Positions 1 through 11,796 are shown, numbered from the stretch's first letter. The stretch: 64,000 nt of DNA from Muscardinus avellanarius (GCA_963383645.1 OY726559.1:115734441-115798440); one strand, 5' to 3'. Numbers and translations: made by a program. Notes: generated by a model not told the origin, from the letters alone.

Positions 1-107
1 CCTGTTTCAAAATAAAGAATCAGAAATAGGGCTGGGGGTGTAGTTTAGAGGTAGAATGCCCCTGGGTTCCATCCTCAGAACCGCCAAAAAAAAAAAAAAA
101 AAAAAAA
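1..107 (+). mobile_element. B1-dID SINE, 3' (ID) arm cut by window edge
   Basis: The A-rich linker (cctgtttcaaaataaag) is followed by the ID arm (ggctgggggtgtag ... gggttccatcctcag) and an A23-like tail. The B1 arm should lie upstream of the window. Confidence 0.85.
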
Positions 108-444
108 TGTCTCCCTGATCTGGGGGCGGGGGTGTCTCTGAAATATTCATGATTATTTCATTAATTATTATTTTATGGCTATTTTTCCAATTACTAATTA
201 AAATAGAAATATTGGTTCTCCAGAACCCCATTGTCCTAAAATAATGAGAATATTCACAAATTTCCTTCTATCATTATTATTAGTAGAAGTCACAGATGCT
301 TTTGGCTAAAGATAATTGCTTTATGCTGTATGTTCAATTGAGGCCTTATTTTTTCTCATTAGCATGTTTTTAAGACTGCAAAATGTTCCATTAAGTAACA
401 GATCAAAGTTTATTTAATCAAGCCATGATATTTAAATGTTTTAG
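108..444. other. AT-rich intergenic DNA
   Basis: No gene, RNA or clear repeat was recognised. The stretch is AT-rich with many short stops in all frames. Confidence 0.5.
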
Positions 445-512
445 GACTGGGGGTGTAGGTCACAGGTAGAATGCCCCTGGGTTTGATGCCCAGTACACAT
501 TTTAAAAAAAAT
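445..512 (+). mobile_element. ID-type monomer SINE
   Basis: A lone tRNA-Ala-like ID arm (gactgggggtgtaggtcacaggtagaatgcc) ends in a short A tract, with no B1 arm before it. Confidence 0.75.
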
Positions 513-566
513 GGTTTTGAAGGTACACTTTGCTGATCACCTTTATTAAAATAGCTCTCCACATAT

Positions 567-782
567 TTTTTTTTTTTTTTGGTGGTACTAGGGGTGGAAC
601 CCAGAGGCTTTCTACCTCCGGGCTATACTCCCAGACCTTTTTTATATTTTATTTGGAAACAGGGTTCACTAAGTTGCTGAGAGCCTCACTAAGTAGTTGA
701 GGCTGGCTTCGAACCTGTGTGATCCTCCTGTCTCAGCCTCCCAAGCGTGGTGATTACAAGTGTGCACCACCACGCCCGGCCA
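567..782 (-). mobile_element. B1-dID dimer
   Basis: Reading on the minus strand it runs from the B1 start (gccgggcgtggtggtgcac) through the linker to the ID arm and a poly(A) tail, seen as T14 at 567-580. Confidence 0.9.
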
Positions 783-1130
783 GCTCTCCACATTCTGAAA
801 TTATTTTCTTTGCCTAGGTTTTATGAAGTGGGAACCACTGGGCCAGAGAATATTGAATTGTTGTATGCTTTGCCAAGTTGTTTTCTTTTTTTTTTTTAAA
901 AGATTTTTTGCTTATTTACAAAACAGACAACAGTGGTACACTCTTTTAACACTGGAATCTGGGATTATTATTAAAAAGATAATATATGTAGAAGGATGCC
1001 ACATTGTTCATCCTCCTCTCCTCTCAATCCTTTTCTCTCTCTCCTTCCTCTTCCTCCAACTTTTCTTTTTTCTGTGGTCTTAGGGATTGGACCAAAGGGT
1101 ATTCTACCTCCAAGCTACATCCCTGAACCT

Positions 1131-1135
1131 TTTTC

Positions 1136-1215
<80 letters not shown>

Positions 1216-1218
1216 TCC
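1131..1218 (+). repeat. (CTTT)n microsatellite
   Basis: About 22 near-perfect TTTC units. It lies where the A tail of the minus-strand SINE at 1217-1637 would be, so it probably grew from that tail. Confidence 0.95.
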
Positions 1219-1275
1219 TACTGGGGATGGAACCCAGGGACATTCTACCTCTGATCTACATCCCTTGCCCTATTT

Positions 1276-1326
<51 letters not shown>

Positions 1327-1637
1327 CTGGGGTTCCTGGAAGCCCTTCTACCTCCAGGTTACACTCCCAGACCCATTTTTATATTTTTATTTGGAAACAG
1401 GGTCTCTTAAGCCAGAGAGGCTGCGCGATCCTCCTGTCTCCGCCTCCCAAGCGCGGGGATTACAAGCGTGCGCCACCACGCCTGGCTCCTTTGCCCTATT
1501 TTATACTTTATTTGGAACCAGGGTCTAAGTTACTGAGAACCTCATTAAGTATCCGAGGCTGGCTTCGAACCTGTGTGATCCTCCTGTCTCAGCCTCCCAA
1601 GCGCTGGGATTACAAGTGTGTGCCACCACACCCGGCT
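1217..1637 (-). mobile_element. B1-dID dimer, itself interrupted
   Basis: The ID arm at 1217-1272 continues as linker and B1 arm at 1488-1637. The break carries a duplicated target, ccttgccctatttt at about 1263 and again at 1488. Confidence 0.75.
1280..1487 (-). mobile_element. Young-subfamily B1-dID inside another SINE
   Basis: This is the subfamily whose ID arm ends aggaaccccag (plus strand: ctggggttcctgg). Its tail is a (GT)n run of about 44 bp at 1281-1324. It splits the SINE at 1217-1637. Confidence 0.85.
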
Positions 1638-1660
1638 AACCTTTTAATTTATTTATTTAA

Positions 1661-1860
1661 TTAATTAATTAATTATTTTTTGGTGGTACTGGGGTTCCTG
1701 GAAGCCCTTCTACTTCCGGGCTACACTCCCAGACCTATTTTATACTTTTTTTTGGAAACAGGGTCTCTTAAGCCAGCGCAGCTGGCTTCGAACCTGCGCG
1801 ATCTTCCTGTCTCCGCCTCCCAAGCACGGGGATTACAAGCGTGCGCCACCACGCCCGGCT
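1661..1860 (-). mobile_element. Young-subfamily B1-dID
   Basis: It starts after an ATTA-rich tail and carries the ggttcctggaagccc ID-arm variant. The flanking taacctttt copies at 1636 and 1858 are its likely target duplication. Confidence 0.85.
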
Positions 1861-2001
1861 AACCTTTTTATTTTTAAAAACGGGGTTTTGCTAGGTTGTG
1901 GAAAGTCTCACTATGTTGCTAAGGCTGTCCTCAAACCTGGGATCCTCCTCGCTCAGCCTCCCAAGTACTGGGATTAGAGCCGTGTACCACCACACCCTGC
2001 T

Positions 2002-2866
2002 CCCTCCTTTCTTTTCTGATCTCTTGTGCAGTGGGTGAGTTTTCCTCCTGTATTTATGGTTAACCTCAGCGCCCCTCATACACCAACCTAGACTTCCAGA
2101 GGTCCCTGGCATTTATCAGACACTCTCTGCAGAACACTGGAGTGTGGAGATCTGAACCTTGCCAGGAGATCCTGAAGCCTTAAGGCCTTTGCACATCCAA
2201 TAAAGTAACTGGTAGTTTCCATATCTGGAAACACGAAGCTGCACCCTAAAAAGCCCTTGGCTAGCTTGCATGTTCTAAGAGTCTTCTTCTATGATTAGCT
2301 GATTACATGACCTTGATTGGAAGGGGTCCTTGGCATCTTTTTCGGGGCACAATTCAGACTACCTGTACTGGCCACACCCTTTGCTTCCAGATGTCTGTCC
2401 TTCCTGGAAGGATGGAGTGAGGTAAGAGCTATTGGTGTGGCAGGATTCCATGGAAGGCTGCACTAGAGTTGTCCTCTTTCGTGATCGGTTCTTAATGCAG
2501 CAGGGGGTCCTGCATCCATGCCCATTTGCATACTGTGGACTTGGATAATTCACAGCTGGTTTCTCTGTGCTTCAGAGCCTTGTCATCTGCTTGGCCACAG
2601 GGGTAGACCTTAGAAGGCAACCGGGCTCCTTTCCTGGAGATCACAGGAGCAGTCGAGTGCCCAACCTGTCTACCAGCAGGATCTGCGGCTGGCCCAGGAC
2701 CAGAGGAAAGGAAACCAGAAATGAGAGAGACTGGAATAAAAGGGTGAGCCCACGCACACAGGCCCCAAGGTCCTGGCCGCTATGGTTCACTCTTTAATTC
2801 TAGTTTCTGTTCTAATATCATTCTTTTGAGCTAGTAAATTCCTTTTTGTGAACTAAGCCAGTTTTT
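2002..2866. other. Intergenic DNA, nothing recognised
   Basis: Mixed-composition single-copy DNA with no long frame. Repeat families, if any, are too diverged to name by eye. Confidence 0.4.
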
Positions 2867-2922
<56 letters not shown>

Positions 2923-2928
2923 TTTTTT
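2867..2928 (+). repeat. (CTTT)n microsatellite
   Basis: About 14 TTTC units run straight into the poly(T) of the following minus-strand SINE. Confidence 0.95.
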
Positions 2929-3117
2929 TTTTTGGTGGTACTGTGGTTCCTGGAAGCCCTTCTACCTCCGGGCTACACTCCCAGACCTATTTTTACATTT
3001 TTATTTGGAAACAGGGTCTCCTAAGCCAGCACGCGCGGCTGGCTTCGAACCTGCGCCATCCTCCTGTCTCTGCCTCCCAAGCGTGAGGATTACAAGCGTG
3101 TGCCACCACGCCCGGCT
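2929..3117 (-). mobile_element. Young-subfamily B1-dID
   Basis: It carries the ggttcctggaagccc ID-arm variant and a full B1 arm ending ccacgcccggc. Confidence 0.9.
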
Positions 3118-3304
3118 AGTTTTTTCTTTTTTGGGGACTGAGAATTGAACATGGGGCATCCTACCTCTGAGATACACCCCTAGCCCTTTTTATTTTGAAA
3201 CGGACGAAGTCTTGCTTAAGTAGCTGAGACTGGCTTTGAACCTGTGACCCTTCTGTCTCAGCTTCCCAAGTATTGGGGTTACAGATGTGAGCCATTGAGG
3301 CTGG
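3118..3304 (-). mobile_element. Older B1-dID dimer
   Basis: A diverged dimer. An aactaagccagttt motif before the SINE pair (about 2851) and after it (about 3305) looks like its target duplication, so the neighbouring SINE probably entered its tail later. Confidence 0.75.
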
Positions 3305-3439
3305 TAAACTAAGCCAGTTTGATGTAGACTCTAGCTCCTTGCAAATAATCCCTACTAACATGTTAGCTGCGAATGCTTTCTCTATGCATTCATAATTGGG
3401 GGTCCACTCAGATGCATATCTGTTTTTTTTTTAGTATCT

Positions 3440-3580
3440 AAGTTCTTTTTGAAGCATTACAGATTTTCAGAAAGTTGTAAAAATAGAGGTCTCATGTACC
3501 CTTTAACTGTAATTTTCTCAATAGTAATATAACTATGGTTCAGTATAAAAGCCAAGCTCCTTTTCTATTTTTTTTAAATG
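3440..3580 (+). mobile_element. Old L1 fragment
   Basis: The stretch from ttcagaaagttgtaaaaatagagg to ttcagtataaaag resembles the 3' end of old mammalian L1 (L1M-like). A related piece lies at 44290-44445. Confidence 0.4.
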
Positions 3581-3583
3581 TCA

Positions 3584-3782
3584 ATCTGGCTGGGTATGGT
3601 GATGCACACCTGTAATCCTAGTGCTTGAGAGATTGAGACAGGAGGATCACAGGTTCGAGGCCAGCCTCAGCAATTTAGCAAGACCCTGTTTCCAAATAAA
3701 AAATTGAATAGGGCTGGGGTGTGTAGCTTGGAGGTACAGTGCCCTTGGGTTCAATCCCTACCACCACAACACACATACAAAA
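3584..3782 (+). mobile_element. B1-dID dimer
   Basis: Complete: B1 start ggctgggtatggtgatgcac, linker, ID arm, then a CA-rich tail. Confidence 0.9.
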
Positions 3783-3909
3783 AATGGCAATCTGTGTGTT
3801 TGTCTATTGGGGTACATGAGAGCTGACCTGTGCTCAGGAGACGTCTCCTACAGCCTAACCAAGAAGCACCGATCCATTGAGTACAGGTGTGCTGGTGCTA
3901 CACCTGGGC

Positions 3910-4130
3910 GAGTGTATCATGCTTGCTTTACCTAGCGCCCACCACGTCCCCCTAAGCCAGGCGCTAGACATTGGTTAACTGGTAAACCTCCCAACATTGC
4001 TTCAACACCAGGACTTTTAGTATCCTCATTCCTTTTGCAGAGAGAAGGAAACTGAGCTTCCAAGAAGTGAAGCAATTTGAGTTGGTGGGGAGCAGTCTAG
4101 ATTTTAAGGCAGGCAGCCCAAGGGTATCAC
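3910..4130 (-). mobile_element. MIR
   Basis: Plus-strand text such as agcgcccaccacgtcc...aagccaggcgctagac and agaaggaaactgagcttccaag matches the antisense of the MIR core. Confidence 0.65.
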
Positions 4131-4433
4131 AACGGGAACAGCAGAAACGGAGGTCGAATGTCTTTTCCTGAGCCTTTCTGGACCTTTGGTCAACTGCACT
4201 CCTTTCCCCTCTCCGGTATACACTTTACCAGCTGCAGCCAGAGTTGGCGGTGTTTCAGGCTTTGCACAGCCGGGCTGGTGTTCCCTGGCTACACCCTCCT
4301 CTCAGCAGACTGGGGGAGCAGAGGGGAAGCCAGTCCTTGAAGGCCACTGATGGTGACAGACCTGGGGCTCCGGCCTCATTCCCTGGGGCCTGCTTCTTGG
4401 TGCTCTAATGCTCGAAAACAACAAAACCGAAAT

Positions 4434-4655
4434 CAGCCGGGCATGGTTGGCGCACACGCTTGTGATCCCAGCATTCGGGAAGCTGAGACAGGAAGATCGC
4501 AGGTTCGCCGCCAGCCTCAGTTACCACTTAGTGAGGCCCCTTGCAACTCAGTGAGGCCCTATTTCAAAAAGAAAGACTAAAAAATCGGGCTGGGGGTATA
4601 GCTCGGAGGTAGAATGCCTCTGGGCTCCATCCACACACAGTACTGCAACAAAAAT
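4434..4655 (+). mobile_element. B1-dID dimer
   Basis: Complete dimer from agccgggcatggttggc to cagtactgcaac plus tail. It ends about 140 bp from the LELP1 stop codon, so it may lie in or just beyond that gene's 3' end. Confidence 0.9.
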
Positions 4656-4720
4656 AAGACAAAACTGAAATAAACCTGAGCCCACGGAGACACGCTGAGG
4701 ATGCGCAGCAGAGGAACTTG

Positions 4721-4726
4721 TTTACT
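4721..4726 (-). terminator. Candidate LELP1 poly(A) signal AGTAAA
   Basis: No AATAAA is seen on the minus strand just after the LELP1 stop. AGTAAA, a known weaker hexamer, lies 65 nt past the stop. Confidence 0.35.
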
Positions 4727-4790
4727 TGTCAGTTCATGGTGTTAGTTCTGGCCACACAGCGTAGCTCCTGGTGGCAGTGGCCGGGGTGCC

Positions 4791-5165
<375 letters not shown>

Positions 5166-5343
5166 TCAGACATTTCCTGGCTTCTAAAAAGCCCTTCCGG
5201 AGGAGGTTAGTTTCTCTAGAACTTGCCACGTGAGTGCTGGTCTCAGCCTGGCTGTGGGCTTGGGGGCCGTGATTGTTCTACCCTTGCTCTGATGGTTTTC
5301 CTCTTACTCTGGTCTCCGTTTTTCAGATGCCAGTGAGGTTTTT

Positions 5344-5562
5344 TGGTTTTTTTTTTTTTTTCCGATATTGGGGATGGAACCCAGGGGCATTCTACCACCG
5401 AGTGACACCTCCAGCTCTAGTTTTTAATTCTTCATTTTGAAACAGGGTCTCACTGAGTTGCGGAGGGCCTCACTAAGTAGCTGAGGCTGTCTGCGAACTG
5501 CGATCCTCCAGTCTCAGCCTCCCGAATGCTGGGAGTACACACGTGCACCACCACGCTTGGGT
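5344..5562 (-). mobile_element. B1-dID dimer
   Basis: T-rich tail, then attggggatggaacccaggggc through to accaccacgcttggg. It lies in the presumed LELP1 intron or upstream region. Confidence 0.9.
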
Positions 5563-6890
5563 GCCAGCGAGGTTCTTAGATGAATCTTGGGGGTTATGAG
5601 ATAAAATACATGTAAGAACTCTATTTCCATATAGTCGGTATCTTCTGGGACCCCAGGTGTTCGGTGTAACTAGTTTAAACCATTATTTCGTAAGAGTCCA
5701 TTAAGTTTGGTCATGCTGCTAAACACATCCTGGGCACAGCAAAAAGTCACTTCCCCAACCCCCTGGAGAGAAACCAGAGGTATATTGAGTGGATTTTGGA
5801 ATCCAAGACTCCTCCTTCAAGCCTGTGTCCTGCCTAAGCCACCCAGATCCAAAGGTTTTTTGGTGGTCTGAGAAAGGGATGGTTGCTGAGTTTCCTGCCA
5901 TGACTGGGTCCCATGGGCCCTGTAGAACTATTCCCCTCCCCGGCCTCCAGCCAGATTCTGACAGATGAGTCAGGGTAAGGGAAGAGGAGGAGATGAACTG
6001 GGGCATTCTAACTTCTCGGAAAAAAAAAATGGAGGTGCAATTTTCCGAAGGGAATTTCTGTCTCTTGAGTTTTTCCCTGAGCTAGGTCCTCCTCTGTGGA
6101 AACTTTGACCTCTGGATACAGACAGAGAGCTAACTGGTCCCACCTTTGATTTCCTTGATAACAATAAATGTGTCTAATTTAGCTTAACGTCACTATGGCT
6201 CTCTGGGGAAGGCAGGCCATTGGCTGGAGCTCTAGAATGGCTAAGGAGATACATTTCCAAGGGGTGGTACACCCTGCTTTTTGCTACGGAACGGGAAACG
6301 GCCCTAAGAAGCCCTCCCGACCTTACTCTGGGCCTGAGCGCTATGGGTCGCTCTCCGACAGGTGTGGTAAAGGAGCAGCCCTTTTCAGTCGCCCCAGTGC
6401 CACTCACCCCTCTGTGTTGGTGGTGAACTTGACAAGTGGTCCAGTGATGTGGCTCTGGCTGTGAAGGGGAAGATGGATGCCCCGCTGGTTCCTCTGTGCA
6501 GCACTGGGGAGCTGGGGGGTGGGGTAGGGGCCAACTCCACTTGTGACATCATCACAGTGTCACGAGGGAGCAATTGTTGGCTGACTCCAGGGTGCCCCAG
6601 CTCAACTGACGCCCTCAGCCGGAGAAGACAGCCAGGTTTATTGGCTGGTTCATCCTCTCTTGGGTCCCTCAAAGTGGATTCTGGAAAAATCAGGCTATGG
6701 TGAAGACTCCTGAGCTCTAAAGACAGTAGACTCCCTGTTGCTAGGAGCAGAAAAGCTGGCCCCCTGTTTACTCCTGGCCTGAGTTCCCTTCTCAGCTTCC
6801 CGGGGTTTTTACTGCTCTGAACTTAGCCTCCCATTACATTTCTGGAAAGTTCCTCTGGATGGATCACATGATTCTGACTCTCCTCTTTTC
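5563..6890. other. Single-copy DNA upstream of LELP1
   Basis: A SINE-free 1.3 kb block, unusually long for this window. It could contain the LELP1 exon 1 and promoter, but no TATA plus donor pair on the minus strand was convincing. Short frames at 6174-6703 have no family resemblance. Confidence 0.35.
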
Positions 6891-7596
6891 TCTATTTTTT
6901 TAGATCTTATATACAAGTTTTATTAGCTACTATGTTCAAATCAAATATATTAGGTGGAGTTAATATAATAAAGAATTAAGAAAAGCAATAAATGTATCTT
7001 TACTGATACGTGGCTTTCTACATACCTAAACATAATAGTGTTTCCTGTTAATTTTTATTCCTAAACATAATAGTGTTTCCTGTTAACACTCCTAGTGTTT
7101 CCTGTTAATTTAGCAAATGTACACTGAGTAAACACGGAAAAGAATATCAACTGTTTAGATTGTTTTGAAGTCTGGCTTCAAAGTCATAAAATAAATCTTA
7201 CTACATAATTAATACATATTCTTGATTATGTACTAAGAGACTGAGAAAGTACTAATGAATGTTTAACCCAGAAAAAACTTAGTTACTTAGCTGCATGAAG
7301 CCACTTTTGTTACATGAATATTAAATATACTTAAAGGTGTATTCTTTTAATCTCACAAAACTATTTATTTTGCAAAGTTCACCTATACCATCTCTATCCT
7401 TGAAGGAAAATATTTAAGATTTATTATTTTTCTCTAGCCCTATGAACTGAGTTTTAGTCCCTTTTCTGTTAAGCTTAAGGATTGTATTATACTCCTTCCA
7501 AGTTCTGTTCTGGTACTAATTTTTTTAAAAAATATCTTGGCTACTAGTCAGTATGAACCCATCATATCATAAGAAAGCAATTCTGTCTATAGAAAG
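6891..7596. other. AT-rich block of unknown origin
   Basis: About 700 bp of AT-rich sequence with no frame and no SINE. It includes a local tandem duplication. It could be an old transposon too diverged to name. Confidence 0.4.
7024..7111 (+). repeat. Local tandem duplication
   Basis: The phrase taaacataatagtgtttcct recurs twice about 36 bp apart, followed by a shorter third copy (ctagtgtttcctgttaattt). Confidence 0.8.
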
Positions 7597-7597
7597 A

Positions 7598-7822
7598 CCT
7601 TTCACCAGGTGTGGTGGTGCACGCTTGTAATCCCAGCATTCAGGAGGCTGAGATGGGAGGATCGCAGCTTTCAGACAGCCTCAGCTACTTAGGCCTGAAA
7701 TTCAGTGAGACCCTGTTTCAAAATTAAAAAAAAAAGGGCTGGGGTTGCAGGTCAGAGGTAGAATGCCCTGGGTTCCATCCCCAGTACTGCAACAAACAAA
7801 CAAACAAACAAACAAACAAACA
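7598..7822 (+). mobile_element. B1-dID dimer with (CAAA)n tail
   Basis: Full dimer from accaggtgtggtggtgcac to cagtactgcaac, with the tail expanded to about eight CAAA units at 7790-7822. Confidence 0.9.
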
Positions 7823-8071
7823 CCTTTCAAAGATCGTACCCATCCACTGCTCTATATTTTTCTAATATGAGATTACCTTTTTACCATCCTAATGATCCCT
7901 GGCCCAAGTCCAAGGATCACGTTAGTACTTTTTTCTCAATGGCTCTTAACAAAGTCATTGCTCTATATTTGTTTATTTATTGATTATATGGGCAGCTTAG
8001 TCACTTTCTCAATTGGAGTGTCCACCCCTTGACTCCCAAGGTAAATTTTTGGTAGTATCAAGCTCGGTCTG

Positions 8072-8280
8072 AGCTGGGCATGGTGGTGCATGCTTGTAAT
8101 CCCAGTACTAGGGAGGCTGAGACAGGAGGATCACAGGTTCAAGGACAGCCTCAGCAAATAGTGAGACTCTGATCAATCTAGCAAGACATTGTTTCCAAAT
8201 AAAAATAAAACAGGGCTGGAGGTGTAGCTTGGAGTAGAATGTCCCTGGATTCAAATCTCAGGTCCACAAAGAAAACACAA
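8072..8280 (+). mobile_element. B1-dID dimer
   Basis: Full dimer from gagctgggcatggtggtgc to an A/C-rich tail. Confidence 0.85.
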
Positions 8281-9060
8281 AAACTCAGTCTCATGCTCAT
8301 GACCCCTCCTCATCAACTGAGTTGATCCCAAATCCTGACTTGGAGCGGAAAGGGTTGCCTCTCAGAGTTCCTTCCTGGCTTTTTTGAAGACCTTGCCAGT
8401 GGACTTTTGTGGTTGCAATGGGGGTACCTCTGGGTGATGGAAGGTTGGTGTGGGAAATGTAAATGGGGCTTAGATATGGGTACCCAAACTCAAGTCTCTA
8501 AGCATCATCTTGAAACCCTTCATTCATGACTCACGAGTCACCTCTGATGAAAATCATGATCTGATCCAACATCCACGGTACTGAAATCTCCACAGAAAAG
8601 TGTGAGACAGAGGCAGAGAGGGGGCCGTGGAGTGAGAGTGGAATCAGACTATTGCAGTGAAATTCTCAGCGGAGAGAAAGCCTTGTCAGGGAAGTGGATT
8701 TATGGGGCTTGGCTACTGACTCGGTTAAAAATTAAGAAATAATTAAGGATGACTCAGCCTTCCAGATGTCTGTGTTAGGGTTAACGGGAGCTGAAGAAAC
8801 AGGAGAACAGCTTGCTTTAGAGGAAGAGGGCTTTGCCTCTAAGAAGTTGAACCGGCTTTGTGCTATGGGCAGACCTGAGACCTGGAGCTGATTTTGGTCC
8901 AACGGTGTTTTATTGAGTGGATGATCATGTGTTGTTCCAGAGAGAGGACGGGGTGGGTGGGGTTGGGGGAAGAAAAGGGGCCAGGAGGATGGGGGGAATT
9001 CTAATATAGGGTTTATTTGGTCCAAAAGATAAAGCATGCCATGTAGAATTAAAATCAAGT
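8281..9060. other. Intergenic DNA, nothing recognised
   Basis: Single-copy-looking sequence, G/A-rich around 8935-9000. The 108-codon minus-strand frame here has no recognisable domain. Confidence 0.4.
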
Positions 9061-9262
9061 AATCCCCGCACTTGGGAGGCTGAGACAGAAGGATGGCACA
9101 GGTTCGAAGCCAGCCTCAGCTACTTAGTGAGGCTCTCAGCAACTTAGTGAGACCCTGTTTCCAAATAAAATATAAAATAGGTCTGGGAGTATAGCCCAGA
9201 GGTAGGAAGCCTCTGGGTTCCACCCCCAGTGCCACACACACACACACACAAAAAAAAAAATC
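9061..9262 (+). mobile_element. 5'-truncated B1-dID
   Basis: Begins inside the B1 arm (ccccgcacttgggagg), with complete linker and ID arm, then (CA)n and an A tail. Confidence 0.85.
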
Positions 9263-9950
9263 AAGTGAGCTTAAATGAAAGGCAAAATGAGGATGGGCCA
9301 GAATTTAACTCTGAGGTAATTAATGTTAAAACCAAAGTCTTGGTGCAAACCATTCCTTATTTTCTTTGTTGATGAGTTCTCTGTCTCCCTCAAATGGTTG
9401 GGAAGCAGTTCCTGTAATCATCTCAGGAGACCCAGCTCCACCCGCCGCTCAGCTCTGGACCAAACCTACCAGTCTGATATAGAGAAAGTAGTCACTTGTG
9501 GTGGCAATACCAAACGCGGTGGTCCTTTCTATCAGCCACTCTTCTTTTTGCCTTCTCCTTTTCTCCCTTCTAATGTTCCCACTGAGTGGCAGTGGCTCAT
9601 CCACTGGGCTTTCAACAGAACAGAATTCACCTGTCATCTTCTCAGTCTTTTTTTTGTGTGTGTGTGGTACATGTTAGGAATGTTTTAGAAGGTGTTTCTT
9701 TTTTTTTTTTCTTTCTTTTTTGGTCTGGCAGTTCTGCAAGGGCGTTAGAGACCGCTGCCTCCAGCCTTCCATTCTTCACCAAAGTGAGCTGAAACGACGA
9801 CAGAAGTAGCTTAGGTAGCAGAGATGCGTCAAGGTCACTGCCTTCGACTCCCTCAAGCAAGGCAGCCATCTGCCAAAGCCAGCCAGGAGCTCCTTAATCC
9901 TTTAGCCAACACGTATTAGCTTTAGTTTCTCCCATACTCAAACGTCAAGA
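9263..9950. other. Intergenic DNA, nothing recognised
   Basis: No gene recognised. Poly(T) and TTTC-rich patches occur near 9650-9720. Confidence 0.4.
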
Positions 9951-9954
9951 ACAA

Positions 9955-10240
9955 AACGATGTCATCTGTAGAAAACTGGATGGAACTAGAGAACGTTACG
10001 CTAAGTGAGACCAGCTCGTCTCAGAAAATCCAGAGTTATATGTTTTCCCTCTTTTGTGGAAGTTGGAGAGAAAAATAGGAAACAGAAGGGGACTTTGGAT
10101 AAATGGGGAGAGAGAGCTGTAGGGTGGGGAAGAGAGATGAGAAGGAGAAAAAAGGCTTGAGGAAGGACACAGGTCAAAGAACTCCATGTCCATTTATGAA
10201 GGTCTCACCACCAATCTCACCGACATGTACTGGGATGGGG
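9955..10240 (+). mobile_element. L1 3' end fragment
   Basis: aactggatggaactagagaacgttacgctaagtgag and the following G/A-rich stretch match the end of L1 ORF2 and its 3'UTR in sense. Confidence 0.75.
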
Positions 10241-10848
10241 CCTGGGGACAGGGTGGGATGTGGAGAAGTAGGGACTGTCTCCTCTCTAGAGGTTGACGCT
10301 CCTGGTGGTTATATTTGGTATCTCAAGGGTCAGCCTCGCACGGGGCTCAGGGACGGTGGGCATAGACGGCTCGCGGAGACGCAAAGAACAGGCAGCTGGG
10401 TCTCAGGAGAGAGGTTTCCAAGGGGGGGCGCGAGTGACTCTCAAGTCTCAGCCTAGAAGGGAGGTTGAAAGCCAGGACCCAGGCATCTGGTTCCAGCCTT
10501 TTAACCTTGCTCTTGTCCTTTTCCTACCTAATGACCCCCAACTTAACCATCCTGTTTCCGTTCTCTCGCCTGTAAAATGATACAATGGTAGCACTTGTGT
10601 TAGGATGGTATATAATGTAGTTGAGTATAAAACTTCCTCCCTGTACACGCCAGTGAGGGTGGTGGTGATACCTTCAAAGACGGATGGGCCTTGTTGGATG
10701 GAGCTCTGTCTTTCCTCAAGCCTCCTTTTGCCCCTCCCGACTTCCCTCTCCAACCCCCTTCCACTATCTTACTGTCCTCTCTCTTTATTTATTGAAGTCG
10801 TCTTCATTTTTCCCGTTTTCTAGTTTCCATGTGTGAGAGAGAAAACAT
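10241..10848. other. Intergenic DNA with possible MIR remnant
   Basis: gtttccgttctctcgcctgtaaaatgata at 10553-10581 resembles the MIR core in sense. The rest is unassigned. Confidence 0.35.
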
Positions 10849-11020
10849 AGCCGGGCGTGGTGGCGCACGCTTGTAATCCCCGCGCTTGGGAGGTGGAGAC
10901 AGGAGGATCGCGCAGGTTCGAAGCCAGCTGGGCTGGCTTAAGAGACCCTTAAAAAAATATAAAATAGGTCTGGGAGTGTAGCCCGGAGGTAGAAGGGCTT
11001 CCAGGAACCCCAGTACCACC

Positions 11021-11051
<31 letters not shown>

Positions 11052-11120
11052 AAAACCAAAACCAAAAAAACCCAAAAAAAAACCAAGAAAAAAAAAAAAA
11101 AAACTGGAAAAGAAAAAGAA
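10849..11120 (+). mobile_element. Young-subfamily B1-dID with long A-rich tail
   Basis: Full-length arms with the aggaaccccagtacc ID end. The tail is about 80 bp of A runs broken by CC. Confidence 0.9.
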
Positions 11121-11129
11121 AACATATGA

Positions 11130-11445
11130 CCCTTGACTTCCTGATCCCACTTAGAACAATATTCTCTAGTTCCACCGTCTTCCTACAAATGACGTAATTG
11201 TGTTCTTGATGGCTGAGTACAGTTCCATGGTGCGTATATACCACACTTTCATTATCCATTCATGGGTTGAAACACACCTCGGCTGGTTCATAATTCGGCT
11301 CTTGTGAATTGTGCTGCTACAAACCCCGATATGCATGTATTGTTATAGTATTCTGACTTTAATTCTTTCAGTTGTATTTCAAGGAGTGGTATACTTGGGT
11401 CATAGGGTCTTTACGTTCCTAGTCTTCAAAAGCTCAATTTTATCA
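11130..11445 (-). mobile_element. L1 3' end fragment
   Basis: Antisense of L1 ORF2 end: ctagttccaccgtcttcctacaaatgacg ... gatggctgagtacagttcc ... ttatccattcatggg. Confidence 0.85.
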
Positions 11446-11585
11446 TCAGACTTAAAGATGGGGTTCAAGGTTATTGGTTAGGTCTATAAAACTCTTTCTA
11501 ATCTGGCCCTTGCGGCTGTCTTTTTTACTTTAACCATTGATGTTGGGGTCAAACTACTTGCAGTTGACTAAATGGGCTATTTCTT

Positions 11586-11796
11586 TATTTATTCTGGCAC
11601 TGGGGATGGAACCCAGGGCCATTCTACTTCCGAGCTACACCCCAGCCCTATTTTTTAATTCTTTATTTTGAAACAGGCTCTCGCTGAGTTGCAAAGGGCC
11701 TCACTAAGTAACTGAGGCTGTCCACGAACCGCGATCCTCCTGTCTCAGCCTCCCGAATGCTGGGATTACAAGCGTGCGCCACCACGCCCGGCTAGC
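11586..11796 (-). mobile_element. B1-dID dimer
   Basis: From ctggcactggggatggaaccc to ccaccacgcccggct on the plus strand. Confidence 0.9.

Larger units (their letters stand above)
1069..2001 (-). mobile_element. Oldest SINE of a four-element nest
   Basis: The ID arm at 1069-1130 and the B1 arm at 1861-2001 are two halves of one minus-strand dimer. The break sits at an aacctttt motif that recurs at each later junction (about 1126, 1638 and 1860). The intervening 730 bp is later insertions and their tails. Confidence 0.7.

Noticed and set aside
445..512. tRNA gene candidates at ID arms
   Set aside because: ID arms derive from tRNA-Ala but have A tails, degenerate arms and no plausible intact cloverleaf.
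1265..1862. Many short frames with a GSWKPFYL or VSASQA(R)GLQACATTPG ending
   Set aside because: They are translations of B1-dID SINEs, repeated dozens of times in the window.
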